From positions 434,001-498,000 of the forward strand of contig NZ_WEGK01000004.1 of assembly GCF_009604405.1 (NCBI RefSeq): a stretch of DNA of 64,000 nt, in the 5' to 3' direction. The position numbers and the translations under genes were made by a program. The notes under the pieces were generated by a model that did not search any database, had not been told where the DNA came from, and saw only the letters and a program-made list of their open reading frames with translations. Numbering within the stretch: the stretch's first letter is position 1; each line of letters opens with the position of its first letter. Positions 33,627 to 42,220 of this stretch are shown one piece after another. Source of the stretch: Nocardia macrotermitis (GTDB lineage Bacteria; Actinomycetota; Actinomycetes; Mycobacteriales; Mycobacteriaceae).

Positions 33627-34742
33627 GTGTCCGTGGATCTCCCGCCCAGTCCGCTGCTGACAGTTCCGGGGGCCGTCGCGGGCTCACCCGGCACCCCCGA
33701 TGCCGCGGTCGCCTGGCATCACGGTGACCCGTTCGGTGAACAGCGCGCCGCCACCAAGCGCGCGGCCGTGGTCGATCGTTCCCATCGTTTCGTCCTGACC
33801 ATCACCGGCGCGGAACGGCTGTCCTGGCTGCACACCATCTCCAGCCAGCACATCACCGATCTCGCCGACGGTGAGTCGGCCGAGGATCTGGACCTGGATC
33901 TGAACGGCCGGGTACTGCATCACTTCGTGCTCACCGACCTGGATGGCACGCTGTGGATCGACACCGAGGGTGAGCGCGGCCCGGCCCTGCTGGACTACTT
34001 GCGCAAGATGGTGTTCTGGGCCGACGCGAAGCCCGAGGCCGCACCCGAACACGCGCTGCTGACCCTGCTGGGCCCCGGCGTCGCGGCACTCACCGAGACG
34101 CTCGGGGTCGAACAGCTACCTCCGATATATGGCGCAATTGCGCTACCCGCTGGCGGATTCCTGCGACGTATGCCGTGGCCCACAGGTGACAGTTTCGATC
34201 TGCTGGTGCCGCGCGAGGATCTGCACGAGTGGTGGTCCCGGCTCACCGCCGCGGGTGTGGCGCCGGCCGGACTCTGGGCGTTCGAGGCGCTGCGGGTGGC
34301 CTCGCTACGACCGCGCATCGGCGTGGACACCGACGATCGCACCATTCCGCACGAGGTCGGCTGGATCGGCGACATCGGCGAATTCGGCGCGGTCCATCTG
34401 CACAAGGGCTGCTATCGCGGTCAGGAGACCGTCGCGCGGGTGCACAACCTCGGTAAGCCGCCACGTCATCTGGTGCTGCTGCATCTGGACGGTTCGGCCG
34501 ATTCCCGTCCCGAGATCGGTGATCCGGTGACCGCGGGCGGTCGCGCGGTGGGCCGCCTGGGCACCTTGATCGACCATTACGAGCTGGGGCCGGTCGCGTT
34601 GGCCCTGGTCAAACGGGCCGTCCCCGCCGACGCCCAGCTCGAGGCGGGCCCGATGGCCGCGGCCATCGATCCGGATTCGGTGCCCTCGGACGACGAACCG
34701 CAGGCCGGCCGCCTCGCGGTGGAGAGATTGCGCGGGCGATGA
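33627..34742 (+). CDS. ygfZ: folate-binding YgfZ/GcvT-like Fe-S cluster repair protein
   Basis: 371 residues. The diagnostic motif KGCYRGQETVARVHNLGKPPR (key residues K-G-C-Y-x-G-Q-E) is intact, with its cysteine. The GcvT-like fold begins RSHRFVLTITGAERLSWLHTISSQHITDL. YgfZ proteins bind tetrahydrofolate and help keep certain Fe-S enzymes active. Located next to pabC of folate synthesis, as in mycobacteria (Rv0811c). It overlaps the MOSC gene by 4 nt (ATGA). Confidence 0.92.
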   Translation: MSVDLPPSPLLTVPGAVAGSPGTPDAAVAWHHGDPFGEQRAATKRAAVVDRSHRFVLTITGAERLSWLHTISSQHITDLADGESAEDLDLDLNGRVLHHFVLTDLDGTLWIDTEGERGPALLDYLRKMVFWADAKPEAAPEHALLTLLGPGVAALTETLGVEQLPPIYGAIALPAGGFLRRMPWPTGDSFDLLVPREDLHEWWSRLTAAGVAPAGLWAFEALRVASLRPRIGVDTDDRTIPHEVGWIGDIGEFGAVHLHKGCYRGQETVARVHNLGKPPRHLVLLHLDGSADSRPEIGDPVTAGGRAVGRLGTLIDHYELGPVALALVKRAVPADAQLEAGPMAAAIDPDSVPSDDEPQAGRLAVERLRGR

Positions 34743-35536
34743 ACGCGCCCGTCGGCGAATCCGCGGTGCGGCATGCACCGGCCGCGGCCCCACGGTCCGG
34801 GGTCGGCGCGGTCGGGGAGATCCTGGCGGTGTGTGTCGTGCACGCCGATCTCGAGATGCCCGCGAAGGTGAACCGGGTCGGGCGGACCGCGATCGACAAG
34901 CGTCCGGTCGCGGGCCGAGTCGCGGTGCGCGCGTTGGGACTCGACGGCGATCACGTGTGCGATCCGGTGAATCACGGTGGCGTGCATCAGGCCGTCTACG
35001 CCTACGACGAACAGGACGCGCGCCGCTGGGGTGTGCAGCTGCGGCGGTCGCTGGAGCCCGGCTGGTTCGGCGAGAATCTGCGGATTTCCGGTCTGGCGGT
35101 GAGTGATTCGGTCCTCGGCGAGCGGTGGCGCGTCGGTGACACGGTGCTCGAGGTGAGCGCGCCGCGCGTGCCGTGCGCGACGTTCCAGTACTGGAGCAAC
35201 GAGCGGCAGTGGGTCAAACGCTTCACTCAGCAGTCCGATACCGGCGCCTACCTGCGGGTGTTGACCGAGGGCACGATCGGCGCGGGCGATCGGGTGCGCG
35301 TCGAGTACGTCCCCGAGCACGGCGTCACGGTCCGCGACCTGTTCACCGGGCATGATCCCGAGCGGCTCGCGCTGCTGCTGGCCGTCGAGCCCACCGTCTC
35401 CGACGATGTCCGCATGCAGGTCGAACGCCATGCGCGCCGGGCGAATCGAGTGCGAACAGAACAACCGGGAGGTGTGGTGGCGGAATCGTCGGCACGGGGC
35501 GCGTCCGGACCGGACAGTGGTGAGGTGCGGTCGTGA
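34739..35536 (+). CDS. MOSC domain protein (YiiM-like)
   Basis: 265 residues. The MOSC core lies at about 60-190: LGLDGDHVCDPVNHGGVHQAVYAY, GWFGENLRISGL, and the conserved cysteine in PRVPCATFQYW. Such proteins bind molybdopterin cofactors or donate sulfur and often reduce hydroxylated bases (YiiM, mARC relatives). The last ~60 residues are charged and disordered. Sits in an operon with ygfZ (4-nt overlap) and the asparaginase gene (4-nt overlap). Confidence 0.88.
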   Translation: MNAPVGESAVRHAPAAAPRSGVGAVGEILAVCVVHADLEMPAKVNRVGRTAIDKRPVAGRVAVRALGLDGDHVCDPVNHGGVHQAVYAYDEQDARRWGVQLRRSLEPGWFGENLRISGLAVSDSVLGERWRVGDTVLEVSAPRVPCATFQYWSNERQWVKRFTQQSDTGAYLRVLTEGTIGAGDRVRVEYVPEHGVTVRDLFTGHDPERLALLLAVEPTVSDDVRMQVERHARRANRVRTEQPGGVVAESSARGASGPDSGEVRS

Positions 35537-36498
35537 GTGTCGAACTGGTCGAGGTGGTTCGGTCCGGATTCCGCGAATGCGTGCACCGCGGATCGGTGGT
35601 GATCCTGGACGCCGACGGCGAGCCCGAGGTCGCCCTGGGCGAGGTGCATCTGCCGATCTTCCCGCGTTCGACCAACAAGCCGATGCAGGCGATCACCTTG
35701 CTGCGCAACGGTTTCGAACCGCAGGACGAGGCCGAGCTGGCCATCTCGACCGCCTCGCACTTCGGCGAACCGGACCACATCGCGCTCGTGCAGCGACTGC
35801 TGGACCGCTTCGGTTTCACCGAGGACCAGCTCGAATGCCCGCCGGACCTGCCCTCGGACGAGGTGGCGCGGGCCGAGGCCCTGGCCGGGCGCGACCGCGC
35901 GAAGGCCGCTCGCCGGATCTACATGAACTGCTCGGGCAAACACGCCGCCATGCTCGCGACCTGCAAGATCAACGGCTGGCCGACGACCGGGTACCTGCAT
36001 TCCGCGCATCCACTGCAGCAGTCGGTGTCCGCGACGATCGCCGAGATCACCGGCGAACCGGAAACCGATCTGGGCATCGACGGCTGCGGTCTGCCGATCG
36101 TGCCGGTCTCGCTGGTGAATCTGGCCCGCGCCTACGCGGCGATGACCACCGGCGACGCCGGAACGCCGCAGCGGCGCGTCGCCGAGGCGATTCGTAACAA
36201 TCCGCGAGTGATTTCCGGCACGGACGGCCCCGATCTGCTGACCATGCGGGCCACCCCGGGACTGGTCTGCAAGATCGGCGCGGACGGTGTGCACGCGGGT
36301 GCGCTACCGGACGGACGTGCGTTCGCGTACAAGATCGACGACGGTCACGACCGCGCCCGCATGCCCCTGACGCAGGCAATTCTGCGTCGGATGGGAGTGG
36401 AGTGGACCGATGCGCACGCGGATCTGGCGACTCCCGCGGTGCTCGGCGGCGGCGCCCGGGTCGGGCTGGTCCGCGCGGTCCCGGGCCTGTTCGGATAA
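35533..36498 (+). CDS. asparaginase II family (thermolabile L-asparaginase type) protein
   Basis: 321 residues from a GTG start overlapping the MOSC stop. Family motifs: RSTNKPMQAITLL near residue 45, SHFGEPDHI, NCSGKHAAMLATC, DGCGLPIVPVSL and VMRA-type ATPGLVCKIGADGV. This family, unrelated to EcAII, hydrolyses asparagine in Rhizobium; actinobacterial members are mostly untested. Last gene of ygfZ-MOSC-asparaginase. Confidence 0.88.
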   Translation: MSVELVEVVRSGFRECVHRGSVVILDADGEPEVALGEVHLPIFPRSTNKPMQAITLLRNGFEPQDEAELAISTASHFGEPDHIALVQRLLDRFGFTEDQLECPPDLPSDEVARAEALAGRDRAKAARRIYMNCSGKHAAMLATCKINGWPTTGYLHSAHPLQQSVSATIAEITGEPETDLGIDGCGLPIVPVSLVNLARAYAAMTTGDAGTPQRRVAEAIRNNPRVISGTDGPDLLTMRATPGLVCKIGADGVHAGALPDGRAFAYKIDDGHDRARMPLTQAILRRMGVEWTDAHADLATPAVLGGGARVGLVRAVPGLFG

Positions 36499-36572
36499 CT
36501 CGGTCCCGGGGGCGACAACCCGGCAAACGCGATCAGTTCGGGAGTCTTCGCCCACTCCTGGAAGCGCGACCG

Positions 36573-36600
36573 CCTGACACACGCTAAAGTGTCTGTCAGG
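36573..36600 (+). promoter_or_regulatory. 28-bp dyad overlapping a -10 box upstream of the DUF3073 gene
   Basis: cctgaca at 36573 pairs with tgtcagg ending at 36600, and 11 of 14 positions match across the dyad. TAAAGT (36585-36590), a good -10 box, lies at the centre, so a protein bound here would block the promoter. Confidence 0.5.
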
Positions 36601-36670
36601 AAGAGTATTAATTCGAACGGGGCCGCCAAACCACCCCAGGCCGCTCCGCAGTGACGTGAGGGGGTCAGCC

Positions 36671-36886
36671 ATGGGCCGTGGCCGGGCTAAGGCAAAGCAG
36701 ACCAAGGTTGCTCGCGAGCTCAAGTACAGCTCGCCATCGACCGACTTCACGAGCCTTCAGCGCGAGCTGTCGGGACACTCCCACAACTCGCAGCGCGGCG
36801 ATGTGCTGTCCGACGAGCACGACAACGACGAATCGCTGTCGCGCTGGAACGACACCGACGACGACTACGACAACTGGCGCCGCTGA
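36671..36886 (+). CDS. DUF3073 protein
   Basis: 71 residues from ATG 36671 with GAGGGGG upstream. Basic start (MGRGRAKAKQTKVAREL) and acidic end (SRWNDTDDDYDNW) are the conserved family ends. Small, probably flexible, actinobacteria-specific; function unknown. Position matches Rv0810c. Followed at once by a strong terminator. Confidence 0.92.
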   Translation: MGRGRAKAKQTKVARELKYSSPSTDFTSLQRELSGHSHNSQRGDVLSDEHDNDESLSRWNDTDDDYDNWRR

Positions 36887-36897
36887 CCTGGATCGCC

Positions 36898-36936
36898 GTG
36901 TGAAGGGGGAGGCCAGCCGGGCCTCCCCCTTCACAC
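36898..36936 (+). terminator. terminator of the DUF3073 gene
   Basis: Perfect 15-bp arms gtgtgaagggggagg / cctcccccttcacac with a 9-nt loop. Confidence 0.8.
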
Positions 36937-36997
36937 GTCAGTATCGGGCCCGGGCCTGTCGAGCGCCTCGCATCACCAGCTGAGAGCTCAACAACCC

Positions 36998-37035
36998 GCA
37001 TCGAGCGTCCCGTTATCCGAACGGGACATCGATGC
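36998..37035. repeat. two-part stem-loop between DUF3073 and purM
   Basis: Outer arms gcatcga/tcgatgc and inner arms gtcccgtt/aacgggac, interrupted by a small internal bulge, loop atccg. Confidence 0.5.
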
Positions 37036-37044
37036 TCATCCGTC

Positions 37045-37086
37045 TCCCCGCGATTTCAGCGTGCCGTTGAATGCGGGGATCTTTTG
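37045..37086 (+). terminator. hairpin with T run
   Basis: tccccgc (37045-37051) pairs with gcgggga (37073-37079), with a further tcagcg/cgttga stem inside, followed by tctttt. It looks like a plus-strand Rho-independent terminator; a third structure in the same gap. Confidence 0.55.
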
Positions 37087-37189
37087 CGTGTCGGGCAGGC
37101 GGTGATTCGTTGGGAACTTTTCGGGCGTGCCCGGCAAGTCACCCATGTACTCACGAAATCAGTTGATCCGTCTGTACCACGAATCTCGA

Positions 37190-37223
37190 ACGGCACCGTC
37201 GCCCACGTGGGCGACGGTGCCGT
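37190..37223 (-). terminator. terminator of purM
   Basis: A perfect palindrome with 16-bp arms around a 2-nt centre (acggcaccgtcgccca / tgggcgacggtgccgt), 20 nt beyond the purM stop. Confidence 0.75.
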
Positions 37224-37242
37224 TCCGGGTTTCACCGCGGTA

Positions 37243-38340
37243 TCAGAAGCGCGGGTGCACACCCTCGAGGACGACGCGGTCGGCGTCGGCATCCTTGGCC
37301 TTCTTCACCGTGCCGAGGGTCCAGCAGGCGATGTGCCGGGCGGTGAGGACGGCCAGCGCGCGGTCGGCGTCCTCGGGCGCGACGACCGCGACCATGCCGA
37401 CGCCCATGTTGAACGTCTTCTCCATCTCCGCACGCTCGACCCGGCCGCGCTGGGCGATCAGCTTGAACACCGGCGCGGGATTCCAGGTGCCGCGATCGAG
37501 CTCGGCGACCAGGCCCGCGGGCACCACCCGGGACAGGTTTCCGGCCAGCCCGCCGCCGGTGACGTGCGCGAAGGTGCGCACATCGGTCTCGGCGACCAGG
37601 GCCAGGCAGTCCTTGGCGTAGATCTTGGTGGGTTCGAGCAGTTCCTCACCGAGGGTGCGGCCGAACTCCTCGACGTGTCCGGCCAGCGACATCCGGTCGA
37701 TCTCCAGCAGCACCTTGCGGGCAAGGCTGTAGCCGTTGGAGTGCAGGCCCGAGGAACCCATTGCGATGACCACGTCACCGGGACGCACCCGATCCGGGCC
37801 GAGTACCGCGTCGGCCTCGACCACGCCGACGCCGGTCGCGGAGATGTCGTAGTGGTCGTCCTCCATCAGGCCGGGGTGTTCGGCGGTCTCGCCGCCGAGC
37901 AGGGCGCAGCCGGCCAGAATGCAGCCCTCCGCGACACCGGACACGATCTGCGCGACCCGTTCCGGGACGACCTTGCCGACCGCGATGTAGTCCTGCAGGA
38001 ACAGCGGTTCCGCGCCGCAGACGACCAGATCGTCGACGACCATGGCGACCAGGTCCAGTCCGACGGTGTCGTGCTTGTCCATGGCCTGCGCGACCGCGAG
38101 TTTGGTACCGACGCCGTCGGTGGAGGAGGCCAGGACCGGTTCGCGGTAACCGCCCTTGAGTGCGAACAGCCCGGCGAATCCGCCGAGTCCGCCCTGCACC
38201 TCGGGCCGGGTGGCCTTGCGGGCCAGGGGCGCGAACAGCTCGACCGCGCGGTCACCCGCCTCGATATCCACACCGGCGGCAGCGTACGAAGCGCCGCCCC
38301 GGCCGTCCATACCGGCACCACTCGGGGTCTGCTCAGTCAT
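37243..38340 (-). CDS. purM: phosphoribosylformylglycinamidine cyclo-ligase (AIR synthetase)
   Basis: 365 residues from ATG 38340; an in-frame ATG at 38358 is less like the homologues. Step 5 of purine synthesis: FGAM + ATP to AIR. Motifs: SYAAAGVDIEAGD, SSTDGVGTKLAVAQ, DLVAMVVDDLVVCGAEPLFLQDY, GCALLGGETAEHPG, and the ATP-site GMVAVVAPEDAD. Transcribed alone on the minus strand. Confidence 0.96.
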   Translation of the reverse strand: MTEQTPSGAGMDGRGGASYAAAGVDIEAGDRAVELFAPLARKATRPEVQGGLGGFAGLFALKGGYREPVLASSTDGVGTKLAVAQAMDKHDTVGLDLVAMVVDDLVVCGAEPLFLQDYIAVGKVVPERVAQIVSGVAEGCILAGCALLGGETAEHPGLMEDDHYDISATGVGVVEADAVLGPDRVRPGDVVIAMGSSGLHSNGYSLARKVLLEIDRMSLAGHVEEFGRTLGEELLEPTKIYAKDCLALVAETDVRTFAHVTGGGLAGNLSRVVPAGLVAELDRGTWNPAPVFKLIAQRGRVERAEMEKTFNMGVGMVAVVAPEDADRALAVLTARHIACWTLGTVKKAKDADADRVVLEGVHPRF

Positions 38341-38454
38341 TTTCGGGGAAAGCTCCAAACCGAATCGGCGGATAGATGCCTGATCACGCTACCGGAGTGG
38401 AGTAACGGGCATGCACCTACCGCACTGTTTCCCGGAATACTCCACCATTGACAT

Positions 38455-38471
38455 ACATACCGTACGTATGT
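38455..38471. promoter_or_regulatory. operator candidate upstream of the hydrolase-TetR pair
   Basis: Arms acatac and gtatgt with centre cgtac; an extra catac lies 4 bp to the left. It is 41 nt upstream of the hydrolase start and has the size and symmetry of a TetR-dimer site, so the TetR gene two positions on may control it. Confidence 0.55.
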
Positions 38472-38512
38472 GAATCTGGGCGGGCAGCTACTCCCCGAGT
38501 CCCGGAGGAATC

Positions 38513-39379
38513 ATGGCAACCAGTACCGCACTAGGCCCGATCGATCATGTGGACCTGCCCGGCGCGCGGATCCGCTACCACGACACCGGTTCCGGCGATC
38601 CGGTGGTGTTCGTGCACGGACTGCTCGTCAACGCCGATCTGTGGCGCAAGGTCGTGCCCGGAGTGGCCGCGGCCGGTCACCGCTGTCTCACGCCGGACTG
38701 GCCGTTCGGCGCGCACACGATTCCGGTGCCCGAGGCGGACCTGTCCCCCACCGGCGCGGCCGATCTCATCGCCGCGTTCCTGGAACGGCTCGACCTGCGC
38801 GATGTGACGTTGGTGGCGAACGACACCGGCGGGGCGATCACGCAGATCCTGTTGACGCGCAACCGATCCCGGGTCGCGCGCGTGGTATTGACCAACTGCG
38901 ACGCGTACGAGAAGTTCTTCCCGCAGCCGTTCACCCCGCTGCCCAGGCTGGCGGCGATACCGGGGGTGCTGCGGTCGGTGATCGAGCTGATGCGGTTCCG
39001 TCCGGCGCTGCGGTTGCCGATCGCGTTCGGGCTGGTCACCAAGCGGCAGCCGCCCCCCGAGATCACCGACTCGTATCTGCTGCCGACCCGGAATTCCGCG
39101 GCGATACGGGCGGATCTGCGGCGGTTCCTGCGCGGGGTGCACAACCGGTACACGCTGGCCGCGGCCGAGCGGTTCCCGAGTCTGGAACTGCCGATCCTGC
39201 TGGCGTGGGCGAGCGAGGACAGGGCGTTCAAACTGTCGTTCGCGCAACGTCTCGCGGGTGATCTGCCCAATGCGACATTGAAGACCGTCGCGGATTCCTA
39301 CACCTTCATCGCCGAGGATCAGCCCGAGTTGCTCACCGAGTTGATCGTGGAGTTCACTCGGCTGCATGCCACGCCGTAG
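38513..39379 (+). CDS. alpha/beta-hydrolase-fold protein with Asp at the nucleophile position
   Basis: 288 residues. Oxyanion motif VVFVHGLLVN; nucleophile elbow LVANDTGGA, with Asp as in haloalkane dehalogenases and epoxide hydrolases in place of Ser. An acid residue is in AWASEDRAF. Where the catalytic His normally stands, the sequence reads DSYTFIAEDQPE, with no histidine. The protein may thus be a variant or inactive enzyme. GAGG-type ribosome site just upstream. It overlaps the TetR gene by 14 nt, pointing to joint expression and autoregulation. Confidence 0.85.
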   Translation: MATSTALGPIDHVDLPGARIRYHDTGSGDPVVFVHGLLVNADLWRKVVPGVAAAGHRCLTPDWPFGAHTIPVPEADLSPTGAADLIAAFLERLDLRDVTLVANDTGGAITQILLTRNRSRVARVVLTNCDAYEKFFPQPFTPLPRLAAIPGVLRSVIELMRFRPALRLPIAFGLVTKRQPPPEITDSYLLPTRNSAAIRADLRRFLRGVHNRYTLAAAERFPSLELPILLAWASEDRAFKLSFAQRLAGDLPNATLKTVADSYTFIAEDQPELLTELIVEFTRLHATP

Positions 39380-39986
39380 TCAGGAGGATCGCTCCCGGAG
39401 CACCCGCACCGCACTCGAACAGGTCGGCTACCGGCTGTTCGCCGAGCGCGGATACGCGGGTGTGTCGGCCGAGGAGATCGTGTCCGAGGCCGGGGTCACC
39501 CGGGGTGCGCTGCACCATCACTACGGCGACAAGAGGGGATTGTTCCTGGCCGTGCTCGAACAACTCGAGGCCGACAACACCGCCGAGATCGAACGTTCGG
39601 TGGCGGCGCTGCCCGATCCGAACGATCTGATGGCCGCGATGGCCACCGGGCTGCGCACCTTCCTGGACATGTGCAGTCGCGCCGAGACGGTGCGGATCGC
39701 CATGGCCGACGGCCCGGCCGTGCTGGGCTGGGCGGGCTGGCGTGAGATGGAGAGCCGTCACGGGCTCGGGCTGATCACGAACATGCTCGAGCGGGCGGTC
39801 GCGGCCGGGCTGGCCGTGGACGCGCCCGTTCGCGTACTGGCACATCTGATCCTGAGTGCGGTCACCGAGGCGGGGATGCTGGTGGCCAATGCCGAGGATC
39901 CGGAAACCGCACGGGCGGAAGCGGAACAGTGCATTCTGCTGATGATCAGCGGGCTGCTGCGGCCGCCCGCACCGCCGGAAGCCTGA
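39366..39986 (+). CDS. TetR-family regulator
   Basis: 206 residues. DNA-binding domain at about 8-60 with AEEIVSEAGVTRGALHHHYGDKRGLFLAVLEQLE; the C-terminal domain is helical and of the kind that binds small hydrophobic ligands. Overlap of 14 nt with the hydrolase suggests it controls that gene through the palindrome at 38455. Followed by a strong bidirectional terminator. Confidence 0.9.
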   Translation: MPRRSQEDRSRSTRTALEQVGYRLFAERGYAGVSAEEIVSEAGVTRGALHHHYGDKRGLFLAVLEQLEADNTAEIERSVAALPDPNDLMAAMATGLRTFLDMCSRAETVRIAMADGPAVLGWAGWREMESRHGLGLITNMLERAVAAGLAVDAPVRVLAHLILSAVTEAGMLVANAEDPETARAEAEQCILLMISGLLRPPAPPEA

Positions 39987-40028
39987 CGTCGCAAGCGTTT
40001 TCGACACCGTAGAAGCCGGAGCGTGGTC

Positions 40029-40076
40029 CCGATCCGGGGCAGCGGGCGACCGGCACCGACCGCTGCCCCGGATCGG
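40029..40076. terminator. bidirectional terminator, TetR / peptide permease
   Basis: Perfect 17-bp arms ccgatccggggcagcgg / ccgctgccccggatcgg with a 14-nt loop, between convergent transcripts. Confidence 0.8.
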
Positions 40077-40183
40077 TGAACACTCGGCCGGCACCTACCA
40101 CCGGCCCAGCGTTCGTCCGGAAAGGGATGCGGTGCAAGGTATTCCGCAGAGGGGAGAGCGGTCCGCGCAGCGCATCCGGTTGG

Positions 40184-42220
40184 TCATCCGGTGCCGTCGG
40201 CGGCGAACAGGGCGGCCGAGGCGAGACGGCGGCGACGCTGTTCGACCGGGTCCGGGACCGGCACCGCCGCGACCAGGCGCTGGGTGTACTCCTGGGACGG
40301 ATGTCGCAGGATCTCGTCGCGGGTACCCTCCTCGACCACGGAACCGTTGCGCAACACCATGATCCGCGCGGCGAGCTGATCCACCACGGCCAGGTCGTGG
40401 CTGACGAACAGGCAGGCCCAGCCGAATTCGCGTTGCAGTTCGGCGAACAGTTCCAGCACCCGCGCCTGCACCGAGACGTCCAGGGCGCTGGTCGGTTCGT
40501 CCGCGACCAGCAGATCCGGATTCAGCACCAGCGCCCGCGCCAGACTCGCCCGCTGCCGCTGGCCGCCGGAAAGCTCATGGGGATAACGGCTTTCGGCGCC
40601 CTCGGGTAGCTGCACGGCGTCCAGGATGGCGCGCACCCGGGACCGCAGCTCGGCCCCCTTGGCCGCGCAATGCACCACCAGCGGTTCGGCGATGCACTGT
40701 CCCACGGTCAAACGCGGATTCAGCGACGTCGCGGGATCCTGGAACACGAAACCGAGCCGCCTGCGCACCGGCCGCAACTTCCGCTCCGACAACCCGGTCA
40801 GCTCCTGCCCCTGCACCCGGATCACCCCCGCCGAAGGCCGTTGCAGCGCAGCCACACACCGCCCGATCGTCGTCTTCCCCGACCCGGATTCCCCCACCAG
40901 ACCGAGAGTCTCACCGCGGGCGATACTGAAACTCACCGTATCGACAGCGCGAAATGCCGTGCGGCCCAGGGCACCCGGGAACTCGACCACGAGATCCCGG
41001 ACTTCGAGTACCGGCTCGGCAGCCGCTTCGCCCGCATTCAGGTCGCCACGACGTTCAACCGGATCGGAGCCACTCGTTGACGACTCCGACTCCGGTCGGT
41101 CCGATGCCTCCACCGCAGGCTCATCAGCCGAAACGATCGGCTCCGACCCGCTCGCCGACTCGCCCCCGACAGCTTCGACGCTGCTGGCAGACGCTCCCAC
41201 CGCAGGCTCATCAGCCGAAACGATCGGCTCCGCCCCGCTCGCCGACTCGCCCCGGACGGCTTCGGCACTGGCAGACTCTCCCACCGCAGGTTCACCGGTC
41301 GATTCGCCCGGGTCCGGCGCACTCTCCGACTCGAGCCGCTTCGATTCGGTGGCCGGAACCGTCGAATCCGCTTGTGGCGCAATGGGTGAGACCGGTTCGG
41401 CGGTGGGTTCGAGACCTGCGCCGAGGTGGGGGACGGCGGCGAGGAGGTCTCGGGTGTATTGCTCCTGGGGGGCGGCGAAGAGTTGTTCGACGGGGGCGGT
41501 TTCGACGACCTTGCCCGAGCGCATGACCACTACGCGGTCGGCCAGGTCGGCGACAACGCCCATGTTGTGGGTGATCAGGACGATGGCGCTGCCGATGCGG
41601 TCGCGCAGATCGCGGAGCAGTTCCAGGATCTCGGCCTGGACGGTGACGTCCAGGGCGGTGGTCGGTTCGTCGGCGATGATCACCTTGGGCTCGCACGCGA
41701 TGGCGATGGCGATCATCACGCGCTGCTTCTGGCCGCCGGAGAGCTGATGCGGATAGAAGTCCACCCGATGTTCCGGATCGGGCAGGCCGACCGTGCGCAG
41801 CAACTCGATGGCACGGGCCTTGGCGGCCTTGCGGCCCGTATTCGTATGGGCGCGAATGGCTTCGGCGAGCTGGAAGCCGACGGTGAACAGCGGGTCCAGG
41901 GCCGCGCCGGGCTCCTGGAACACCATCGAGATGTCACCGCCGCGGATCGCGGTCAGCTGTTTGTCCGACATCGTGGTGATGGTGTGCGTGCCGACGGTCA
42001 CCGTGCCGCGCACGCGCGCGGTGTGCGGCAGCAGGCCGATCGCGGTGCGCGAACTCACCGATTTGCCCGAACCCGATTCGCCGACGATCGCGAGCACCTC
42101 ACCGGGGAACACCTCGTAGGACACATCGCGCACCGCGTCGACCGTCCCGGCGTCGGTGGCGAAGGTGACCGAGAGCGAGGAGATCGACAGTGCCGCAGTG
42201 CGTTCCGTTGTCTCAGTCAT
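40184..42220 (-). CDS. peptide ABC transporter ATPase, OppD-OppF fused
   Basis: 678 residues with two ABC ATPase domains. Domain 1: Walker A GESGSGKSVSS at 47-57, signature LSGGQKQRVM, Walker B VIIADEPTTALD. Domain 2 (from about 405): GESGSGKTT, LSGGQRQRASL, LLVADEPTSALD. Between them (about 275-400) lies a Ser/Glu/Pro-rich linker with 28-29-residue tandem repeats (EPAVG-S-AS...ESASG-EPIVSAD). Fused OppDF proteins are common in actinobacteria, but a long repeat linker is not. It powers the two permeases encoded upstream; 8-nt overlap with dppC. Confidence 0.94.
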   Translation of the reverse strand: MTETTERTAALSISSLSVTFATDAGTVDAVRDVSYEVFPGEVLAIVGESGSGKSVSSRTAIGLLPHTARVRGTVTVGTHTITTMSDKQLTAIRGGDISMVFQEPGAALDPLFTVGFQLAEAIRAHTNTGRKAAKARAIELLRTVGLPDPEHRVDFYPHQLSGGQKQRVMIAIAIACEPKVIIADEPTTALDVTVQAEILELLRDLRDRIGSAIVLITHNMGVVADLADRVVVMRSGKVVETAPVEQLFAAPQEQYTRDLLAAVPHLGAGLEPTAEPVSPIAPQADSTVPATESKRLESESAPDPGESTGEPAVGESASAEAVRGESASGAEPIVSADEPAVGASASSVEAVGGESASGSEPIVSADEPAVEASDRPESESSTSGSDPVERRGDLNAGEAAAEPVLEVRDLVVEFPGALGRTAFRAVDTVSFSIARGETLGLVGESGSGKTTIGRCVAALQRPSAGVIRVQGQELTGLSERKLRPVRRRLGFVFQDPATSLNPRLTVGQCIAEPLVVHCAAKGAELRSRVRAILDAVQLPEGAESRYPHELSGGQRQRASLARALVLNPDLLVADEPTSALDVSVQARVLELFAELQREFGWACLFVSHDLAVVDQLAARIMVLRNGSVVEEGTRDEILRHPSQEYTQRLVAAVPVPDPVEQRRRRLASAALFAADGTG
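41111..41310 (-). repeat. tandem repeat in the ATPase linker
   Basis: A 56-bp block at 41111-41166 recurs at 41198-41253 with a single difference; a third, partial and more diverged copy starts at 41282. Periods of 87 and 84 bp keep the reading frame. Confidence 0.8.
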
